Below are positions 53,844-61,827 of a DNA stretch of 64,000 nucleotides, piece by piece (positions within the stretch are counted from its first letter, which is position 1; the number at the start of each line of letters is the position of its first letter). The notes beneath the pieces are model-generated. The model had not been told where the DNA came from, ran no database searches, and saw nothing but the letters and a program-made list of their open reading frames with translations. Origin of the DNA: Planctomycetota bacterium (lineage in GTDB: Bacteria; Planctomycetota; UBA1135; GCA-002686595); the NCBI GenBank assembly GCA_016779205.1, contig JADHOC010000002.1, positions 186,001 through 250,000 of the forward strand, read 5' to 3'. The position numbers and the translations under genes are program-made.

Positions 53844-54790
53844 GCCTGAGCTTCGGCCACCCCTGGGTCCTCGCCTTCCTCGCGATCCCGCTCCTGCTCC
53901 TGGGCCTGGTCTGGTCCGGGAGAGGCATCGGTAGCGGCGGTCGGCTGGCCCTCCCCTTCGACGGGACCGGCGGCTCGGACCGTCGCTCCCGTGGCGCGGG
54001 GCTCTCGGCGCTCCTCCGGCTGGCGGAGTCCATCTCGCCCCTGCTCCTGGGCGTCGCGGTGATCCTCCTCGCCGGACCCCAGAAGGTCGGCGCGCCCTCC
54101 ACCAAGCGGAAGCTCACCAACATCCAGTTCTGCGTGGACGTCTCGGGGTCCATGACCGCCCAGTTCGGGGAGGGGACCCGCTACGACGCCGCCATGGAGG
54201 CCATCAACGGCTTCCTCGACTACCGCGACGGGGACGCCTTCGGGTTGACGTTCTTCGGGAACAACGTCCTGCACTGGTGCCCGCTGACCAACGACACCAG
54301 CGCCTTCCGCTGCGCCCCGCCCTTCATGGACCCCAAGCGCGGCGCCCTGCCGCCGTGGTTCGGAGGGACCTCCATCGGGAAGGCGCTGAACGCCTGCCGG
54401 GATGTGCTGGCGAGCCGCGAGGAGGGGGATCGGATGATCATCCTGATCTCCGACGGGTACTCCTCGGACCTCTCCGGGGGTCAGGACGAGGTCATCGCTG
54501 ATCGGCTCAGGAAGAGCGGCGTCACGGTCTACGGCGTGCACGTGGCGGACGGCAATGTGCCCGGGGAGGTGCTCAATATCGCCTCGTTGACGGGCGGAGA
54601 GATGTTCGCCGCGGGCGACCCCGTCGCCCTGGAGACGGTCTTCAAGCGCATCGACGAGATGCAAGTGGCCGAGCTGGAGAAGGTCGCCGGGGAGCAGCTC
54701 GACGACTTCGGGCTGTGGTGCTGGGTCGGGCTGATCGCCCTCGCGGTCCACGCCCTGCTCCAGCTCTTCCTGAGGGCCACGCCGTGGTGA
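53840..54790 (+). CDS. VWA-domain membrane protein, BatA-like
   Basis: 316 residues. Two N-terminal transmembrane segments (LAFLAIPLLLLGLVWSG and LLLGVAVILLAGP) with a cytosolic loop, then a VWA domain with MIDAS DVSGSMTAQFGEG, T in GGTSIGKA and D in LISDGYSSD, and a C-terminal transmembrane segment (WVGLIALAVHALLQLFL). This is the BatA plan. The VWA domain faces the periplasm. Overlaps its upstream neighbour by 4 bp. Confidence 0.93.
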   Translation: MSLSFGHPWVLAFLAIPLLLLGLVWSGRGIGSGGRLALPFDGTGGSDRRSRGAGLSALLRLAESISPLLLGVAVILLAGPQKVGAPSTKRKLTNIQFCVDVSGSMTAQFGEGTRYDAAMEAINGFLDYRDGDAFGLTFFGNNVLHWCPLTNDTSAFRCAPPFMDPKRGALPPWFGGTSIGKALNACRDVLASREEGDRMIILISDGYSSDLSGGQDEVIADRLRKSGVTVYGVHVADGNVPGEVLNIASLTGGEMFAAGDPVALETVFKRIDEMQVAELEKVAGEQLDDFGLWCWVGLIALAVHALLQLFLRATPW

Positions 54791-54797
54791 TCCTGCG

Positions 54798-55799
54798 ATG
54801 AGCGACTGGACGATGATCCTCACCGCGCTGGCCTTCGCCCTCGTTCTGGGGGGGGAGCTCCTGCACCTGCGCCGGATCCAGCGCGTTCGTCACCTGGCCT
54901 TCGGTCCCGAGGGGCGGGCGGCCGCCTGGGTGCAGGTGGTGCCCGTGCTCCGCGCCGCGGGGGCCGCGGCCCTGGCCTTCGGGCTCGCGAGCCTGCTCCT
55001 GGACGTGAAGCCGAAGGCTCACCGCCTGGTGGACGGGGGGCCCGACGAGTGGAAGCACCTCGTGCTGGTCCTCGACGTCTCGCCGTCCATGCGCCTCGAG
55101 GACGCGGGCCCTGACGCAGCCCAGAGCCGGACCGGCCGAGCCCGCGACGTGCTCGACTCGATCTTCGGTCGGGTCGCCATCGGGCAGTACAAGATCTCGA
55201 TCATCGCCACCTACACCGGGGCCATGCCGGTGGTGGTGGATACGTCGGACTCCGAGGTCGTGCGGAACGTGCTGAGCGACCTGCCGATGCACTTCGCCTT
55301 CAAGTCGGGGGAGACTCGGCTCTTCGACGGGCTCGAGGAGGCGGCGCGCATCGCCGCCCCGTGGGAGCCAGGGAGCACGACCCTCATCGTGGCCAGCGAC
55401 GGCGACACCCTGCCGCCGACCGGGATGCCCAAGATGCCGCCGTCCATCGGGGGCGTGCTCGTCGTCGGCATCGGCGATCCCACCAAGGGCAGCTTCATCA
55501 ACGGGCGGAACTCCCGCCAGGATGTGTCCGCCCTGCGGCAGATGGCGCTGCGGTTGGGAGGTCAGTACCACGACGGCAACAAGCGGCAGGTGGCCAGCGA
55601 CGTGCTCCGGACGGTGACGGCGGGGGCCGATCGGGAGGGCGTCTTGAAGCTCGGCCGCAGGGAGTACTCCCTCCTGGCCATGGCCCTCGGGGCCCTGTTG
55701 CTGGCGCTCCTCCCGCCGCTCCTGCGGTCCCTGGGCAGCCCGTGGGCCCGTCGCCGGACCTCCTGGCGGCGCCCCCAGGACGAACTCACTCGCTCTTGA
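54798..55799 (+). CDS. VWA-domain membrane protein, BatB-like
   Basis: 333 residues, starting 7 bp after the BatA-like gene. The N-terminus has two hydrophobic segments (ILTALAFALVLGGELL and AAGAAALAFGLASLLL), then a VWA domain with a modified MIDAS DVSPSMRLED (the last Ser is kept, the usual Gly is Pro) and DGDTLPPTG at the third metal loop. A C-terminal transmembrane segment (LLAMALGALLLALLPPLL) follows. The second copy of a VWA membrane protein is normal in Bat loci. Confidence 0.9.
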   Translation: MSDWTMILTALAFALVLGGELLHLRRIQRVRHLAFGPEGRAAAWVQVVPVLRAAGAAALAFGLASLLLDVKPKAHRLVDGGPDEWKHLVLVLDVSPSMRLEDAGPDAAQSRTGRARDVLDSIFGRVAIGQYKISIIATYTGAMPVVVDTSDSEVVRNVLSDLPMHFAFKSGETRLFDGLEEAARIAAPWEPGSTTLIVASDGDTLPPTGMPKMPPSIGGVLVVGIGDPTKGSFINGRNSRQDVSALRQMALRLGGQYHDGNKRQVASDVLRTVTAGADREGVLKLGRREYSLLAMALGALLLALLPPLLRSLGSPWARRRTSWRRPQDELTRS

Positions 55800-55892
55800 C
55801 GACCGATTGGGTCACCGAGTGAGGATCTGCCGATAGACTCCAACTGGACCCCCTCCTGCTCCGTTCGGAGCGCAAAGACGAGGACCTACACG

Positions 55893-56498
55893 ATGAGACG
55901 ACTCATGATCGCCGGCTGGCTCCTGCTCCCTGTGGGGGCGTGGGCCTACCACGAGGGCCCGGGCCAGGACGGAGTCCAGCTCGACCGCGTGGACGCCGAG
56001 CTCTCGGCCGCGCGAGCGGCCGCCGAGGCCAAGGATTGGGCGCTCGCGGTGGAGCACTACGACGCCGCCCTGAAGAGCCTGCCCGGACTGGACACCCCGT
56101 CGCTCGAGCGGAGCGCCCGGCGCATCCGCCTGAGCGCGGCGAAGGCCAAGCTGGCGGCCTCCGATCTCATCGCGGCGCGCTCCGAGCTCTCGGGGCTCGT
56201 CGACGAGCTGTCTCCGCTCGAGGCCTCCGAGGGCGCGATGCTGGACGAGGCCCGGGAGGGGCTCGCCAACGCCCAGTACTACTACACCTGGCTGATGCGG
56301 CTGGAGGGCTACTCCCGCGAGGAGTGGGAGCCCGAGGCCGAGGTCGCCCGCCAGAGCTACCGGCTGCTCGCCGAGCGCGCCGAGGCGCGCGGCGACGAGC
56401 GAGCGGCTCGGACCCACATGGAGGACCTCGAATCCTCCATCAAGCTCGCCAGGCTCGACCTGGAAGAGCTGCAGGGGCTGCCCCTGCCGAATCAATGA
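55893..56498 (+). CDS. Exported TPR-like protein of the Bat-type operon
   Basis: 201 residues with a signal peptide (LMIAGWLLLPVGAWAY). The mature part is helical with TPR-like pairs (AAAEAKDWALAVEHYDAALKSLPG, LAASDLIAARSELSGLVDELSP) and a longer helix at the end. In Bat loci BatC/BatE carry TPR units in the periplasm, and the position here suggests the same. Not otherwise assignable. Confidence 0.7.
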   Translation: MRRLMIAGWLLLPVGAWAYHEGPGQDGVQLDRVDAELSAARAAAEAKDWALAVEHYDAALKSLPGLDTPSLERSARRIRLSAAKAKLAASDLIAARSELSGLVDELSPLEASEGAMLDEAREGLANAQYYYTWLMRLEGYSREEWEPEAEVARQSYRLLAERAEARGDERAARTHMEDLESSIKLARLDLEELQGLPLPNQ

Positions 56499-56820
56499 AG
56501 CGGCAACGGGACCTGAAACGGTTCCGGAAAGCGCCCCGGTCGGGGCAAGCCCAACTCTGGAAAGAAGCCCTCTGATTCCCGAGGCGCGAGCGGCGGCCCG
56601 CCGCCCGACGGCTCGGGGTCCTGAGCCAACGTGCTCGACGTGGCGTGCTCGGCGTGAAGCCGGGCAGGCCCCGTGAACGAGGAGACGCTGCCCCGCAGGG
56701 GGAGCCGCGGGAGAGGCGTGTCCGCTCTTTCTCCCGCCATACCGGTTCTCCCGCCATACCGGGCGCCAGTGGCGCCGCCGTCCGAATCCGAACTACCTGC
56801 CCGTGACCTTCCCGATCGCC
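56499..56820. other. Region between the TPR-like gene and the giant gene
   Basis: 322 bases with no supported gene. It contains the tandem 17-bp repeats described next, a 6-bp stem GCCCCG/CGGGGC near 56537-56550 and a G+C-rich inverted repeat near 56591-56604. This may be an internal promoter region for the giant gene. Confidence 0.45.
56729..56762. repeat. Perfect tandem 17-bp direct repeat
   Basis: TTCTCCCGCCATACCGG occurs twice with no spacer, at 56729-56745 and 56746-56762. It ends 58 bp before the ATG of the giant protein. Two abutting 17-bp copies would put binding sites on nearly the same helix face; a regulator site or a replication-slippage duplication are both possible. Confidence 0.8.
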
Positions 56821-59800
56821 ATGTCCCGCCCCTCCCTCGCGGCCTTCGCCGCCGCATCGATCGCCCTCGCCCCGCTCTCCCTCGCCCGGCAGAGCACGGT
56901 CCAGGGCGTCTCCCTCACGCGGACGGGGTCCTCCGCGGTGATCGTCAGTGGCCCCACGAGCGCTGCGAAGACCTCGATCAGCGCGACGCCGATGCGAACG
57001 GTCCCGGCGATGACGGGGCAGGCAGCGGCGAGTGGGATCGTCATCATCGAGGGCGAGTCCGGCTTCGAGATCATGGAGCCTCTCGCGCCGCCGACAGGGC
57101 CTGGTGGGCCGGAGCGCGCGGAGCCCAGGGACAAGCAGGCGGAGAAGCCCGTCGACCCCAAGCGCGTCCAGAAATTCCAGCAGGCGGTCCTCGACCGTAC
57201 GCCCTCCAAGATCCTCGCCGAGTGGTCCAAGGCCGCGCCGCTGGCCTCGGACGAGGATCCTGAGCTCCAGGACCCGCCCATGCCGGTGGAGCCGGCGCCG
57301 AAACCGAAGAAGCCCAAGGCACCCAAGCTGCAGTCGCTCGAGCGCCCCGTGGCTCCCTCGGAGTTGCTGGCCCCGGCGGGGTCCGTGGCGGACCTGGCGG
57401 CGCTCGCGCGGGCCAAGCGGGAGGCCGAGGAGGGGTTCGACGAGGAGGACCACGCCGCGCGGCTCGCAGCCTACGAGGCCGCCGTCGCGTCGGACGCGGA
57501 GTTGCAGGCGGCCTATGAGCAGGCGCTCGCCGCCTACGACGCGTCGGACGAGGCCCACAAGGCGTACAAGAAGGAGAAGTCGCGTGTGGAGAACGAGCGC
57601 AAGCAGCTCGCCGCCAAGCGGCTCACCAGGGACGTCGAGCTCTTCCAGCGGGACGTGACCCTCGGCCGCTGGGGTGCGGTGGAGGGGGCGCTCGATTCCC
57701 TGGGGAAGAGCGGCCGTCAGATCTACACCCAGATGCTGCCCAAGATCGCGCGGCCTCCCCAGCCCATGGGCGGCCGATTCGGTCAGTACCAGGAGCAGTG
57801 CGCCTTCGAGTTCGACGACATCGTCGACCTGATCCGGATCGCGCCCGGCAGATTCACCGCGACCGACGCCCGGCTCCTGGCGCCGCTGGTGGCCCGCGTC
57901 TTCGCCCAGGGTCACAGCATCGACGACTGGGTCTCGCGGCTGAGCGCCGAGGTCAGCCGCCCTGAAGAGGAGCGGGTCGTGCGGCCCTTGTACGCCGCGT
58001 GGCTCCTGAGCGCCCAGGGGCATGACATTCACCTCAAGCCGTTCCTGCCGCGCTTTCAGAGCGCCCTCACCAACGACAACCGCGAGATCCTGAACCTGAT
58101 CGCGCGGTATCGGATCGCCCTCTACAAGGAGGAGCTGGACCCCGAGGTGCTGTCCGGCGCATGGGAGGCGAACCTCGCCGTGCTCGCCCCGGGGGAGCTG
58201 AAGGAGAGCGTGAAGAGCGAGGCCCTCAAGCGCGCCGTCCAATACGCGGGCGTGGTGGAAGGCGAGGAGGGGGCGCGTTGGATCCGTGAGACGTTCACCG
58301 AACGGCCTGACCGCGGCATGGAGGTCCTCGCGACCATCGGCGCCGAGGCCTCCAACGGGATGGTGCAGCGCTCGACGCGGCCCCAGGACCGCCTCGCGGA
58401 CCTGAAGCTCATGCGCGAGGCAGTGGACTCCCTGCTGGAGAACGCCCCGCAGCGCGCGGGGGAGTGGCGGCCGACGCTGGTCCTGCTCTCCGACGCCTGG
58501 CTCCGTGAGGCGGCGTACTCCTACGAGAACTCCGAGCAGTCCTCCATGGGGCCGATCACGCGTCGGGACGCGTACGGGAACATCTACTGGGAGGACAACC
58601 GGTACCGCTACAACAGCTACAACCGCCCGGTGGAGCCCATCGAGCCGGACGACCTGCTCGAGGTCCGCCCGGACGGTGGCTGGCGCGACGCGCTGCCCGC
58701 GAGCCTGCGGCCGAAGGTGGATCAGACCATCGCCGAGCTCTACCTGAAGGTGGGCGAGGAGAAGCTCGCCTTCCCCTACATCCGTGACCTCGCGGCCTCC
58801 AACCCCAAGAAGGCCAACGAGCTCGCCCGCACGTTCATGGACGTGTGGATCCAGAACAACGACCCGAACGCGAGCCGCAATCGGTCGAGCATCTACAACT
58901 ACTCCTACGGGTTCGACCAGCGCGCGAGCGGGATCCCGCTCACCCGGAGCAAGCAGGAGCGCAACCTCAAGGACCTCTCGGAGTGGGTGGCGCGGCTGCG
59001 CTCGATCGACGGGATCGAGGTGGACTCGAGGCTGCTGGTTCGCGCGTTCATCCAGAGCCACAGCGCGGCGGAGATCTACCGCGTCGAGGTGATGGAGGAG
59101 GTCTTCGGGGACCTCGCGACCCTCGACCCCAAGACCCTCGCCACCATGGCCCAGACCATGCGGGCCAACCTCGCCACGATCTGGCGGGCGCCCGAGGTCC
59201 AGAAGAACGCGGGCACCAACCGCAAGCAGAAGGACATCGAGGCGGAGGTCCAGCGGGGGTACGAGATCGCCTCCGCCATGCTGGATGGGGCCATCGAGGC
59301 CCACGTGGGCGCCTGGGAGCTTGAGGCGGCCCGCGCGTCGCTGATGCACGACCTGAACAACTACCGCAACAAGCTCCAGAAGAGCTCCGACTTCGCCGGG
59401 GGGCGCCGTGCGGCCCTGGACCTGTTCGGGGAGGCCGCGCTGCACTACATCGAGTCGGTCCCTGACCTGAAGCCCACCGAGTACTCCACCGAGGTCTTCG
59501 ACCTGTGGTTCAACTCTGCCCTCGGCGCGACGGACCTCGCGGCCGTGAACCAGGAGACGATCCTGGTGCAGAAGGAGATCCCGCTCATCTCCGACATGCT
59601 CGAGGACATCGGCGGCGAGGCCGCCGAGGCCCACCGGGCCATGTTCGCGAACAACCTCTTCACGCGCCTGAGCCAGGTGAACCCCGCCTGCAAGAACCGC
59701 TTCCTCGAGGCGGGCTTCGAGATCGTCGGCGACCACCCCCAGGCCAAGGCCGCGCGGCGGGTCTACGACTACTACGCCGACCTCGTGACCGAGATCGAGC

Positions 59801-60954
59801 TGGTCACCGAGGTGGACGGCTCCGCGGACGTCGGCACGGAGCCCTTCGGGATCAAGGTCGACATTCGCTACACCAAGGAGATCGCCCGCGAGAGCGGCGG
59901 CTTCGCCAAGTACCTCCAGAACCAGGCCAACGCGGTCAACAGCTACTACAACTACGGCCGGCCCCAGGAGAACTACCGCGACAAGTTCGAGGAGTCGGTG
60001 CGCGCGACCCTGGGTGAGCAGTTCGACGTCGTCTCGGTCACCTTCAATCGCGAAGACGCGGCCTCCAAGGCGGACGACGAGTACGGCTGGCGGCGCACCC
60101 CCTACGCCTACGTGCTCGCCACCGCCCGCGACGCGGCGGTGGACCGGGTCCCGCCCCTCAAGCTGGACCTCGACTTCAACGACGTCACCGGCTACGTGGT
60201 CCTCCCGGTGACCTCGCCGGTGGTGGCCATCGACGCCTCGGCGGGCGGCGGGACGCGGCCCCACGAGAACCTCCAGGTGACGCAGATCCTCGATGAGCGG
60301 CGCGCCGATGAGGGCGTCCTGACCCTAGAGGTGAAGGCCCAGGCCAACGGGCTCGTGCCCGAGCTGGACCAGATCGTCGACCTCGCCCCCGAGGGGTTCG
60401 AGGTCACCAAGACCGAGGGACAGGGCGTCTCCGTGGTTCGCTTCGCGGACGACGAGGAGGCGGTCGTGTCCGAGCGCCTCTGGGTCGTGGAGATGCAGGC
60501 CCAGGACCTGGCCGAGGCCCCCACGGAGTTCCAGTTCGCGGCGCCCCTGGAGGCTGAGACCCAGACCGTGTTCCAGCGCTACGACGACGCGGACCTGATG
60601 ACGGCCGAGATGGTGGTCCAGCTCGGCGCCGACTACGGAGGCGAGGGGGGCCGCTCGGCCTGGCCCTGGCTCCTGCTCCTGGCCCTCGGCGGCGCCGCCG
60701 CGTGGCTCATGCGTCCCAGGGGGGACGGGGACCTGGGTCCCGAGGCCTCCGGGCTCGCCGTGCCGGACGAGATCACCCCGGTGACCGTGCTCTCCCTCCT
60801 GGGGGAGGTCCGGCGGGCGAACCACATGGACGCCGCCATGCAGCGGGAGCTGGACGCGACGGTCCTCCAGATCGAGCGCCGGTACTTCGGCGCTGACGAG
60901 GGGGCCGAGATCGACCTGCGGATGATCGCGCAGCAGTGGGTCGAGCGGAACTGA
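56821..60954 (+). CDS. Giant exported membrane-anchored protein of the MoxR/VWA operon
   Basis: 1,377 residues from the ATG at 56821; a GTG at 56803 adds six. Signal peptide (LAAFAAASIALAPLSLA). Residues 85-190 are Pro/Ala/Lys-rich linker, 190-275 a charged helix or coiled coil, and about 290-1,010 a long helical part with many Asn/Tyr-rich loops (for example NRYRYNSYNRPVEP). Residues about 1,010-1,270 are beta-rich (LKLDLDFNDVTGYVVLPVTS, TLEVKAQANGLVPEL), like Bat-locus external domains. A transmembrane segment (WPWLLLLALGGAAAWLM, about 1,281-1,297) and an 80-residue cytosolic tail end the chain. No known domain is recognised. It would sit in the membrane with its bulk outside. Confidence 0.85.
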   Translation: MSRPSLAAFAAASIALAPLSLARQSTVQGVSLTRTGSSAVIVSGPTSAAKTSISATPMRTVPAMTGQAAASGIVIIEGESGFEIMEPLAPPTGPGGPERAEPRDKQAEKPVDPKRVQKFQQAVLDRTPSKILAEWSKAAPLASDEDPELQDPPMPVEPAPKPKKPKAPKLQSLERPVAPSELLAPAGSVADLAALARAKREAEEGFDEEDHAARLAAYEAAVASDAELQAAYEQALAAYDASDEAHKAYKKEKSRVENERKQLAAKRLTRDVELFQRDVTLGRWGAVEGALDSLGKSGRQIYTQMLPKIARPPQPMGGRFGQYQEQCAFEFDDIVDLIRIAPGRFTATDARLLAPLVARVFAQGHSIDDWVSRLSAEVSRPEEERVVRPLYAAWLLSAQGHDIHLKPFLPRFQSALTNDNREILNLIARYRIALYKEELDPEVLSGAWEANLAVLAPGELKESVKSEALKRAVQYAGVVEGEEGARWIRETFTERPDRGMEVLATIGAEASNGMVQRSTRPQDRLADLKLMREAVDSLLENAPQRAGEWRPTLVLLSDAWLREAAYSYENSEQSSMGPITRRDAYGNIYWEDNRYRYNSYNRPVEPIEPDDLLEVRPDGGWRDALPASLRPKVDQTIAELYLKVGEEKLAFPYIRDLAASNPKKANELARTFMDVWIQNNDPNASRNRSSIYNYSYGFDQRASGIPLTRSKQERNLKDLSEWVARLRSIDGIEVDSRLLVRAFIQSHSAAEIYRVEVMEEVFGDLATLDPKTLATMAQTMRANLATIWRAPEVQKNAGTNRKQKDIEAEVQRGYEIASAMLDGAIEAHVGAWELEAARASLMHDLNNYRNKLQKSSDFAGGRRAALDLFGEAALHYIESVPDLKPTEYSTEVFDLWFNSALGATDLAAVNQETILVQKEIPLISDMLEDIGGEAAEAHRAMFANNLFTRLSQVNPACKNRFLEAGFEIVGDHPQAKAARRVYDYYADLVTEIELVTEVDGSADVGTEPFGIKVDIRYTKEIARESGGFAKYLQNQANAVNSYYNYGRPQENYRDKFEESVRATLGEQFDVVSVTFNREDAASKADDEYGWRRTPYAYVLATARDAAVDRVPPLKLDLDFNDVTGYVVLPVTSPVVAIDASAGGGTRPHENLQVTQILDERRADEGVLTLEVKAQANGLVPELDQIVDLAPEGFEVTKTEGQGVSVVRFADDEEAVVSERLWVVEMQAQDLAEAPTEFQFAAPLEAETQTVFQRYDDADLMTAEMVVQLGADYGGEGGRSAWPWLLLLALGGAAAWLMRPRGDGDLGPEASGLAVPDEITPVTVLSLLGEVRRANHMDAAMQRELDATVLQIERRYFGADEGAEIDLRMIAQQWVERN

Positions 60955-60988
60955 CCCCGACGGGGCGGGCCGGGTAGACTTCGCCGTC

Positions 60989-61756
60989 ATGTCGAGCGAC
61001 TCCAACGCCCAGGCGCAGATCGAGCTCCACCGCGCGCTCGCGCCGCGCTACGCGTATCGGTACTCGTTCGCCTTCAGCCGCCTCTTCCAGGAGGAGTGGC
61101 ACGCGGAGATGATCCGCCACGCCCCGGCCTCGGCGACCCGCCTCCTGGACATCGGCTGCGGGACGGGTTTCTTCCTCGCCGAGCTCGAGGCCCAGCGGCC
61201 AGGGGCCGTGGGGCTCGACATCAGCCACGAGATGCTGAAGGTGAGCGAGGAGTACGTGCCGAATGCCCGCCTCGTCACGGCGGACGCGGAGCACATGCCC
61301 TTCCGGGAGGCGGCCTTCGACGTCGTTTTCTGCAAGGGCAGCCTGCACCACATGCGAGACCACGTCGGCTTCCTCGAGAGCTGCGAGGACATGCTCGCGG
61401 ACGACGGCCTGCTGGTCATGAGCGAGCCCTGCAACGACAACCCGATCATCCGCTTCGCCCGGGCGGTGATGTACCGCAAGAGCCCTCACTTCGACGTGGG
61501 GGACCAGGGGTTCACCCGGAAGGGGATCGTCGAGCTGACGGAGGCGGCCGGGATGGAGGTCCTGAAGACCAAGAAGTTCGGCGTGCTCGCCTACGTCTTC
61601 GCCGGCTTCCCCGATCACCTCGGCGCCCTCCGGTTCATCCCGGGCTCGGCGCTGCTGACGCGCCTGTTCATCGGGCTCGATCGGGCCCTCTGCGCCCTCC
61701 CGGGGCTGTCGCTCCTGGGCTTCCACGTGCTCGTGGTGGCCCGGCCGAAGCGCTGA
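60989..61756 (+). CDS. Class I SAM-dependent methyltransferase
   Basis: 255 residues. Motif I LLDIGCGTGFF, the acidic residue in GLDISHEMLK, then DAEHMPF and FDVVFCKGSLHHM are those of Methyltransf_11/25 small-molecule methyltransferases. The substrate is unknown. The C-terminal 60 residues carry a hydrophobic stretch (GSALLTRLFIGLDRALCALPGLSLLGFHVLVV) that may bind membrane or lipid. The next gene starts 71 bp later. Confidence 0.9.
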   Translation: MSSDSNAQAQIELHRALAPRYAYRYSFAFSRLFQEEWHAEMIRHAPASATRLLDIGCGTGFFLAELEAQRPGAVGLDISHEMLKVSEEYVPNARLVTADAEHMPFREAAFDVVFCKGSLHHMRDHVGFLESCEDMLADDGLLVMSEPCNDNPIIRFARAVMYRKSPHFDVGDQGFTRKGIVELTEAAGMEVLKTKKFGVLAYVFAGFPDHLGALRFIPGSALLTRLFIGLDRALCALPGLSLLGFHVLVVARPKR

Positions 61757-61827
61757 GCGCGGGCCCCCGGGGCGGTTCAGGGCACAGATCCCTCATCCTC
61801 CGGGCCGATCCAGTCGATGACTGGTCA

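Noticed and set aside
56440..60264. A 1,274-codon open frame on the minus strand
   Set aside because: Antisense to the giant Bat-operon gene, composition is Val/Leu/Gly/His-rich and no motif is seen. The plus-strand gene has a signal peptide, TM segment and operon context.
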